From Blasia pusilla (lineage: Eukaryota; Marchantiophyta; Marchantiopsida; Blasiales), in NCBI GenBank assembly GCA_050084515.1, contig CM114272.1, forward strand, positions 36,146,001 to 36,210,000: DNA of 64,000 nucleotides. The letters run 5' to 3'. The notes beneath the pieces were generated by a model. It saw only the letters and a program-made list of their open reading frames with translations, was not told where the DNA came from and did no database searches. Made by a program: the position numbers and the translations under genes. Shown here piece after piece: positions 56,393-64,000 of this stretch. Numbering within the stretch: position 1 is the first letter of the stretch; the number at the start of each line of letters is the position of its first letter.

Positions 56393-57545
56393 CATGATTG
56401 CTACTTCTGCTAGGTGTTATCGTCCGCAATCATTCGTTTTGGGTGGGTGTGTTTGTCGCCCCTTTACGTTTGTGTGGATTTGTTCATGGTCTTCTGATTC
56501 TAAGCTTGAAACGGCTTGGACTTTCACAACTTAGCAAATTGAAAAATCTAAGTAGCTAAAGGAAAGGAAATAAGTTGAGACTTCGTTAGTAGTAGGGAGC
56601 GAAAGCGGATTACGCTTATTTTTCCAATTTCCGTTTGTGCTCTCTTCTCTTGCTTCCCTGTGTATAGAAAATCATTCATTTAGAGAAGTCTGGAAGATTT
56701 GATCACAAGTGGTAGATCAGGTGTTGAAGCTTCTGGCTATTTTTTGTGGAGGCTTAAGTAGGCGAGACAAGTTCCATGGGAAGGATATAGATCCTCAATT
56801 AGTTCGAGTGGGCCTTAAGGATACAACGCAACCGGATTACCAAGTATGGGAGCCAAATACAATGAGCGAACCTGCTCAACTCACACTTGGAGATGCCGTT
56901 GGAACTTCAATCATTTGGTCGGAGTTGAATCTGGAGAAGCTAGTTCATTAGGATCTTTGGCTTTTGTGATTTTTAGAAAATTTTAAACTTTCACAATAAT
57001 TCCATTAGGTCGCTCATTTGTAGTTTAGCCTCCATTTGCACTTGTTCCTTCTTACATATTTCTATGTACATACTTTGATTCTTCCAAACAATGAATCATC
57101 TATATGCATGAGGGAACTTGCTCAACTCAATTAGAGAATGATTTGATTAGAGAATTCAAACTATAGATCCAATTGATTCAAAATAATGATATCAATTAGG
57201 GAATGATTTGATTGTGATGTATTTGTAGTTTTCAACATTCATTGTAATTGACATTTGCATGTAGTTTGAAATTACTTGCTCAATACATGTCCCTCTTTTG
57301 AACCTTCAGATTGAGATTTTGTCTGTCGTCACCATTGTCTATACTACTTGTATTGATATTAGTGCTTTCTGGATCTGAGAGAATCTCTGATTATGTTAAG
57401 AGAATCATGTTACTCAGATGACCACCACTTGGATTGCAGAATAACCCTTCTGATCATAACAACCACTAATATAGGAGGAGCAATGAAATATTATGAACAC
57501 AATATATGATCTAATAATAAAACACAACTGATATAGTTGAATGAA
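55910..57545. other. AT-rich DNA with a long (CT)n tract
   Basis: No supported gene. (TC)29 covers 56332-56389. A short open stretch 56709-56951 (WEPNTMSEPAQLTLGDAVG) has no known motif. Confidence 0.55.
56332..56389. repeat. (TC)29 microsatellite
   Basis: Uninterrupted dinucleotide repeat of 58 bases. Confidence 0.97.
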
Positions 57546-58250
57546 TGACTATTAGATTACATCAAATAACTGAGACGGCCAAAATAATATTTTGTGTAGT
57601 AATAAAAATAACTAATCTAGTCACGATAATAACTAATACAGTCAATATGACGACTCAAATGGTTAGGATATATGACTAGACAATCATGAATGACTCAAGA
57701 TAAATGACCCAAACCATCAATATACGAGTATACCACATATGGGATGACTGAAGTAGTCATAAATACAAACCTATCTAGTCAATTTAATGACTCGTGTAGT
57801 CATAAGAAATGACGATGTCAATACGTATGACTCAATCATTTAAACCATGTGTCACATTGTCATTCGTTCATAGAATTACACATGTCAATATGTGATTCAT
57901 CCATAAAAATCCAATGTTCCCAAATATGACATGTGGCAATAGAGGACTTGATGCTCACTATGCCATGTCATGTTATGACTAAGTCATTACGTAAACGTGT
58001 CTTGCAACGGCGGTTATACAAGGGTCTTCTTGCCATCTTATACGCCAACTTGGCACTCTGATGTGTCACTTACACATGATATCTTAGTCATATATCAATG
58101 ACTAAGTAGCTCATAACTTCAATAATTTACCAATCTGGTAATCAGAGTCATTTCCTGTAAATGACTTGGTTTATATGACTCTAATGGTTATGAGTCATCG
58201 TGAGTCATTTACCATGAACAATGACTCAACCTAGTCATTTATTAGAGTCA
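57546..58250. repeat. Cluster of TGAC/GTCA words
   Basis: By hand count about 33 TGAC or GTCA tetramers lie in 705 bases, often extended to ATGACT or AGTCAT and often in facing pairs such as ATGACT..AGTCAT. About five or six would be expected at random. The stretch is non-coding and AT-rich. TGAC is the W-box core and part of bZIP sites, but the density suggests a short-word repeat expansion. Confidence 0.7.
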
Positions 58251-58599
58251 TACAATACACAATTTCTTCTAGTGTGATTTGTCTTTACTACTTTTGATTT
58301 TACATGAGAAAGATGCGAGGGGGCAAGGAATTCGTCGTTTGCAGGTATGCAATCAAGTTGCTTCGGTGGGGAGCCCTTGGAGATGCGTGTGTGGCATTTT
58401 GTGGGATATTTTCTGTTTGGAAGGTTGTACGTGGAAGCACTGTCCATTTTTTGTAGATTTTTTGTCGAGAGAGAGTAGTAGGGTGTAAAAGGAAGTATGG
58501 CCTCGTGCATACAAGAGCGAGTGTGTCAGGAAAGAGAGAGAATAGACAGTTTGGTCTTGCAGACTTGGGGGGCTATTAAGTAAAGGCGGCTAGTGGGGC

Positions 58600-59540
58600 T
58601 AAGTTGTAGCACTTTTGGTCACGTTCAATTTGGATCAGATCGGACGATCATGGAAAAGGCACGAGGAAGCTGCAGAAAGTGGCAAGTGGGCAAGTGAACG
58701 TGCACCCCGGGATGACCACCGGTAAGATAGGCAGACCGGACGAGAGAAAGAGCCGCGTGGTAAGAGACGGGGGGCAGCGCATAGGGTTGCGCGTCCACAT
58801 GTTGATGGTCGGAAAAGGAGAGTATTCGGGAGCTTGGAGAGAGGTTCCGAGTTGAAGAAGGTGCGCCCGCATAGGGCACTGTGCCCATGTGGGTAGATGC
58901 CGCATAGGGATCCGGACGGAGCTGGGGCCTCCAAGTTAGGGAGAGCCGCTATTAAGGCTCCTGGATGGCGGGAGGTAGGAGAGGCAGACAAAGGGATGCG
59001 CGCTTAAGGGTCGCGGGTTGAGGTCCGAGTAACAAAGGAGCAGGGCTAGAGGCGCGTAGGGCCAAAACGGAGGTAGGACGGGTCCAAGTAGTGGGGAGAA
59101 GGAATTAAGGACAACTAAGAAGGTGGGAGCAATGGAATAGGGTTGCGTCCGAGCTAGGTCGGAGGGAAGGACGAACGGTGGAAGGGGGACGCGGGCCTAG
59201 GGGTTGCGCACGTGCCTAGTACAGTAAGGGTCGCACGGGCCAAGGACTGAGGATGGGGCCGCATAGGGCCGCGTGCCTCTAATAGGAGGGGCGCACTTGT
59301 ACCTCCAAAGTATGCAAGAAGGGGTTCGGACTCTGGAGCAGTTCAGGAAAGGAGTTACGAGGGCTCCTTAGTAAGACTATGCGGGCTTGAGAAGGTGGAG
59401 AAGATGGGAGCTTCATAGGGCCGCGGGCCCGGAACTCCAAGGAACGGGGTTTGGTGGAAGGAAAGAATCTGCATAGGGCGTCGTGCCCAGGTGGGAGTAG
59501 GCCGCGAGTTGAGAAGGGAGAGCGGATGTGGTTAGGGCTT
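58600..59540 (+). repeat. Leader with repeated CATAGGG motif
   Basis: GCATAGGG, usually followed by GC and then a GTGCCC or GCGTGCC word, occurs near 58779, 58869, 58901, 59260, 59413 (TCATAGGG) and 59471. The longer unit CATAGGGC..GTGCCCA.GTGGG is repeated at 58869 and 59471. GC-rich and non-coding; it lies between LTR and gag where packaging signals sit in LTR elements. Function is inferred only. Confidence 0.6.
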
Positions 59541-60264
59541 GTACGTGTTTAGCCAGGCCGACATGGTTGGGGGTGATGTGGTAGAGTCTGATGGATTTGA
59601 GGCTATAGTTAGGAGACATTTCGGGATTTATGTGTTTCTTGCTGATTGTCCAGCGTGGATGGGATTTGCAACGGGACTTGGTCGACTTGCTAGTACTTTG
59701 GTGACGTGTGCGAGACGAGTGATTTGTGCTGAGAGTTTGCAGTGGAGTCCAAGGGTTGTGATGGGGACACACGTGTCGATGTCGACGAGTAGTCCGCATC
59801 TACTAACGGGAGGATTGACTTGTGGTGCGAGCAGATGGTTGTGTTGCTGAGGTTTCCGCACCACATGGAGGAGTGCGTGTTGACGATGCCGTAGGTTGGA
59901 GGGCGTGATCAGGTTCCCCATTCGAGTCTCTTTTCCCGCAATTATATTGTGTGATTGAGAGTGTTGGGTATCCGGTAGTTGTTGGTGTTAGATGGATGTA
60001 GCGATGGTGACGAATGTAGACTCCTTTCATATGTAGCATATTGGTGGATACATGGCGGTTGTTGAGTAGGGGTCGCATGTATGACCTGAGAGTGTTACTA
60101 GTTTAGGTGAGTTAGTGGGTGGCTCATGGTGAGCCTGAATGTTGAGTGTGAGTGAGGCCCAGTGTGTCATCACGGGATTAGCATTAGCGTAGGTGAGCTA
60201 GTGAGGAGTGTGGGAGACTCTTGGTGAGTCTGAGTGCTTGAGCGGGTGAGACAGGATTGTTATC

Positions 60265-61640
60265 ATGGCGTTCTTCCAGGGTTCGGAAGAATGGGATAGT
60301 AGGAGCAGTGGTAGTGGAGTCACACGGAGTGGTGTGAGGTATCGAGGGATTTTGAGTGAGGAACCACCCCAACTCCCATCCGTGGCTGAATCGTCATCAC
60401 TGACAATGGGTCTGGTGACAAGATCACAGACAGGGACGGTGATATGTGGAGAGAGATGGACGATATGGGTCACCGCGGCATGCGGCATGCGTCATTTCTC
60501 GGTTGCGGCAGGCACCATAGATCTTGACAATTTAATCCATGAATTTGACACGTGGTGCGACTTCTAGGAGATACGGACCCCTAGGTGGTTCAACCCTTTT
60601 ATGGCATGGAAGGGGTTGTTTCAAGACTTGGAGGGTCCGGTGATGGATGATTATATGGAGTTCCGATCTCTATAATCTATAGAGATTGATGCCTGGAGGG
60701 TGTATTGGGCTCCAAGATATGTGTCCACTTGTGGTCGGGAGGCGTATGATGGGATTGTGAGAGCGCAGAGACCTTCACCATCAGTCCGGGGACTAGATGG
60801 AGAGGATGGTAGTGAGAGTGGTGAGGTGGCAGAGACCTCTTGTGGTAGAGGACCACCAAGTTTCAGTCCTACAATGGAGTTCTTCCGACAGTTGGGGAGG
60901 AGCTACCATGGCGTGCGGACCGACAAGTTGAAGAGTCTATAGGATTTTCAACGGAGATCGGATGAGAGTTTGAGGGAGGCATTCACGCGCATGCGATGGT
61001 TGATCACTGCCACATATTGGGTGACTAAGACGCAATCAGTACAATATTGGTAGGGGGTGCTCGATGAGGAGCTACGGAGGAGAGTTCGAGATGCGATGTT
61101 GCTTCACACAACGAAGCCCACATTGAAGGTGGTCTTAGAGTTGTGTGAGCGGGTAGAGCTCAACAAGAGTGAGGAGCAGGTGGGTGACCACGGGATTTTT
61201 GCGGGATTCGACAGGTCGACCAGTAGGAGTAGATCCATAGGTGCCCTAGCATGCACCTATACCACGCAAGCAGGCCGATGGGCCTTGAGAGTAGGTCGGG
61301 TATCGTGAGCCGATGAGGCAATGGCCCGTACCAACATATGTTTCCCAACAGGGCCCAGGGTTGGCTTGTTGGACGTGTGGTGGGTCCCATAGGGAGAGGG
61401 ACTGACCACAACATGGGAGAGGGCCATGGACACCTCTAATTGCTCAGGAGCCACAGAGGATGGCCCCATCATAGTTGTAGTGTGATCATTGTCACCGATA
61501 TGGTCACACTAGGGATAGGTGTCATGATCTTTGTCGGGAGGTACGTCCAAAGGTACGCAAACAACTTGGGGGCGAGAATGTTGGTGGAGATTGAGTTGTG
61601 GATGATCGTGGTGGTAGAGTACCATCACCAGTCATAGGAG
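60265..61640 (+). pseudogene. gag of copy 4
   Basis: Begins MAFFQGSEEWDSRSSGSG (60265). The capsid-like part shows FNPFMAWKGLF, TMEFFRQLGRSYHG and LKSL-DFQRRSDESLREAFTR (60870-61000), the usual gag form Q-x-x-x-E-S-x-x-x-F-x-R. The zinc knuckle CDHCHRYGHTRDRC lies at 61481-61522 in another frame. Gag would form the particle and bind RNA. Stops at about 60566, 60673, 60939 and 61051 and frame changes near 61300 break it. The start codon is the first Met after the leader. Confidence 0.8.
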
Positions 61641-62439
61641 ATGGAGGACGGGCATCTGATGCAGCGCTCCTTACGCGCATTGATTAGTTGGAGTAGAGGA
61701 TTTATGCCATGACGATGATGCAGCTACATGCAGGCCCGAAGCTGAGAGTAGCGAGTATGGTGCCAGCCTCCACATCTCACCACAATGATGGTGAGGATTC
61801 CACGGGAATGGGATTTATGTGAAGTGCGACTCAGGTTGAGGCTGCTGCGGTGGTGACTCGGGGTGCTACGAGAGTAACCAAGCTATTGTGAGGTGGGGTT
61901 GAGATTGATCCACAAGAGGGGACCGATGGGCGGCAGGCCAAGGTTCCGTAGTCGTTCACATTGTTGGAGGCACTACATACACCGTCAATGGTGCCTCAAC
62001 GACCGGTAGTACCCACATGTGGGACAGGTGTGTCGACATCATGAGGAGTCGGAGAGACGACTCCTATTCCAATTCAGGTGGAGCCAATGTCGACCACGTT
62101 GTAGGAGGTGGCAACTAGGGTGAGAGAGACTTCGTTGTTTTCCGCCATGGAGTTGGCAACGTTGGGAGTTGGACCAGCAAAGGTGTTCCGACTGGCTCTC
62201 CAGGTTGTCTGAGCGTGGAGAGGTGATTGCCTCTTGTTCAGAGGTAGTTGAGGAGGTGGTGGAATTGCTCTCGGAGCGGGTGCTCGGGACGTTCCCCACT
62301 GAGTCATGGCATGCGGTGGCAATGAAGTTACTAGATATGCCAGCTAGGCCTACGATAAAGCAAGCCATGATCACACCAATGGTGGTTTTGGATCACCGAG
62401 CAGAAGTTTTTTTCTTGGTTAGTCCCACACATCCTCCCA

Positions 62440-62875
62440 TAGCGCATCCTACTTGATTCGGGAGTGCAACCCTTGATGTTAGGGAAGTCGGCGTATTTAA
62501 TTGGTGTTGGGTTTACATAAAGGTGACATCGAGCGTTGTCCCTTTCAAATACAGACCTCTATTGGGGGCGTATCATCCACGCAGTACATGACTCGACAGG
62601 AGTTGGTGGTCAGACTCCAACCAGAGCATGAGTCGGATAGTGCAATGGTGCGTACTCGAGCGATTACGAAACGGACACATTTGTATGATGTGTTGGTAGG
62701 GAGTACAATGTTGTATCCTCTTGGTTTCATTCTTGATTTTTGGGAGGAGATGGTTTCTTATCGGCCAAGGTGGCGATCAAGTGACAGACGGATGAGCCAT
62801 CTATTGATATTGTTTGCATGGAGTAGTGGTCGTCGACCACGTTGGCCGCATTCACAAGTAGTGTTGGCTGATTAG
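62440..62875 (+). pseudogene. Ty3 protease region, copy 4
   Basis: Matches 780-1200 of copy 1: a damaged active-site strand near 62455-62470 (DSGVQPLML can be read across two frames), GDIERCPF, TRAITKRTHLYDVLVG, LYPLGFILDFWEEMVSYRPRW (62680-62775). The stretch 62501-62875 is open. Here the active-site Ser of DSG is kept, while copy 1 has Leu. Confidence 0.75.
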
Positions 62876-63078
62876 TAGGGTTCGGGGAGAGGAGCACACA
62901 TGTGGAGAAAATTCCCGAAGATGATAGTCCCACGGAGAGACATGACAGGGTGGGTGTCTCTTTCCATGGTGCGGAGATTCTTTATTATTGTTGGGGACGA
63001 GCGTTGAGATGCGTGGAGTGCATACAATCGTGTGAGGCAAGCGTGGAGCTGGGTCTATGTTTGGAGTAGGGTACAAGA

Positions 63079-63115
63079 GTGTTAGATCTCTTTGGAGGGA
63101 TCAACACCCCGGGTT
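63079..63115 (+). pseudogene. Truncated start of the DNMT domain (motif I), copy 4
   Basis: VLDLFGGINT reads from 63079, the same as motif I at 1494 in copy 1 (VLDLFGGIST), and the 15 bases before also match (GGGTA-GAGTGTTAGATC). After about 63118 the similarity ends and LTR-type sequence begins, so the rest was deleted. Confidence 0.75.
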
Positions 63116-63234
63116 GCTGCAGTGTGGCAGTGTTGCGGGGATGACCAATGGTGCTAGATGTGTATAGGATAGGAGATCTTGTCAGGTACATATGTGTGTG
63201 CTATCTGGAGTTAGGGGGACCCAACTGCCACCTA

Positions 63235-64000
63235 GGGGGGCGGTTGTGGGGTCCTAGTGTATATGCATGAGTATGTTTCATTTATGTGTGGATCTTCCCG
63301 TTTGTTGGGGAAGATCGATGTTGTGTGGTATGTAGTTTTGACCAGCGATATGGATTGTGTAGCGATGTGTATGCGTACGACAATTGTCACATCTTATTTC
63401 GACGTAGGTAGAGTTCTATCGCATCGACGGCATAGAGAGTCAGTGGTTTTTTCGGGTGTAACTTCGCCCCGAGATGTCGGTTGAGGTTGGCGACAGGTCT
63501 GTTATATCGAAAACGTCTTTTATGGAAATTTTCCTATTTTGGTTTTAGTCCGAAAGGTGACCGTTGACTGAGTCAAAGGTCACTCGATAACCTGTGCACG
63601 CAGGTTATCTTTAATAGGGCTATTTTTTGGGGAAAAGCCTTTTGGCTCTTCCTAAGGGTATAAGAGTGAGGAAGATGGCTTTCTGTAATGTACAAGCGTT
63701 TCTATTTTATAGTCGTTTTAATAAGTTCGATCCCCAAGAGGATCATTGTTTGATGAAAAGAGAGTTCGGAAAAGAGAGTTCGGAATTACAATTCTGTTGT
63801 AATAGTTGGATTTAAATGTGTGTGAGTAATATTCAATGTCTTATCAATATCTTCTGATCTTTCTTAGTACCAAAGGATCTTTCCTCGATTCTCTCTAGTG
63901 GAATTGACAGCATGTTCAGGTAGATTTTCCTCTCGACATCAAGAAACCTCATAGAGATCTCAACACAAAAGTTGGCTTCTCCTACTTTTGGAACTCAATC
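63235..64000 (+). repeat. 3' LTR of copy 4
   Basis: Starts after the purine tract with TGTGGGGTCC and contains ATCTTCCCGTTTGTTGGGGAAGATCG, related to the unit of the tandem array at 9162-10330 and to 8718-8865. It goes on with TTGTCACATCTT, GTTGACTGAGTCAA and CTCGATAACCT. These are shared with 8940-8970 of copy 2. The right end is not reached or not clear within the window. Confidence 0.6.

Larger units (their letters stand above)
58270..63400 (+). mobile_element. Ty3 copy 4: LTR end, leader, gag, protease, DNMT start, 3' LTR
   Basis: The right part of an LTR (58320-58490, sharing GTGGAAGCACTG and CATTTTTTGTAG with 43140-43165) is followed by a 1.75 kb leader, gag (60265-61640), protease (62440-62850), the linker and the first motif of the DNMT (63079-63108). 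It then jumps to the 3' end: ACCTAGGGGGGCGGT purine tract (63232) and LTR DNA. RT, RNase H, integrase and PHD are deleted. It supplies the gag and leader missing in copy 1, and confirms that the DNMT belongs to the family. Confidence 0.85.

Overview
The window looks like nuclear DNA of a land plant, most likely a non-seed plant. One conserved host gene is clear: a three-exon TIR1/AFB auxin-receptor F-box gene on the minus strand (19216-21990), whose ligand-pocket residues resemble the AFB4/5 type rather than TIR1 itself. Most of the rest is decayed transposable-element DNA: Ty3 (gypsy)-type LTR retrotransposons, a miniature retrotransposon with an initiator-tRNA-Met primer site, a Helitron, a Mutator-like transposase remnant and a LINE remnant. 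The species cannot be named from the sequence alone.

Layout. 1-6771: a Ty3 element on the plus strand entering the window inside gag, followed by protease, a C5 cytosine DNA methyltransferase (DNMT) domain, reverse transcriptase, RNase H, integrase, a C-terminal PHD finger and LTR sequence. 6772-9160: a second copy without integrase. 9162-10330: five tandem ~239 bp units related to LTR sequence. 10330-12600: AT-rich DNA with a very decayed repeat. 12600-25480: a GC-rich island holding a LINE remnant, an unidentified reading frame and the auxin-receptor gene. 25480-41617: AT-rich, almost gene-free DNA with a complete non-autonomous Helitron (28153-30221), an inverted pair of coding-like segments, a second Helitron end and an island of organelle-like look. 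41618-46640: tandem LTR-like units, a gag start and a different retrotransposon gag-protease fragment. 47413-51391: a decayed Mutator-like/SWIM transposase with a stem-loop repeat cluster. 51840-55909: a third Ty3 copy whose PHD finger is split by a miniature retrotransposon. 57546-58250: a cluster of TGAC/GTCA words. 58270-64000: a fourth Ty3 copy that keeps leader, gag, protease and only the first motif of the DNMT.

The main result is the Ty3 family itself. It has a cytosine methyltransferase between protease and reverse transcriptase and a PHD finger at the end of the polyprotein, that is, a possible DNA-methylation writer and histone-tail reader in one element. Retrotransposon DNMTs are known from dinoflagellates and charophyte algae (published 2018, de Mendoza and colleagues, recalled from memory). 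A copy next to an embryophyte-type auxin receptor would extend this to a land plant, and I know of no description of the DNMT plus PHD combination. All copies here carry stops and frameshifts, so none is active as read.
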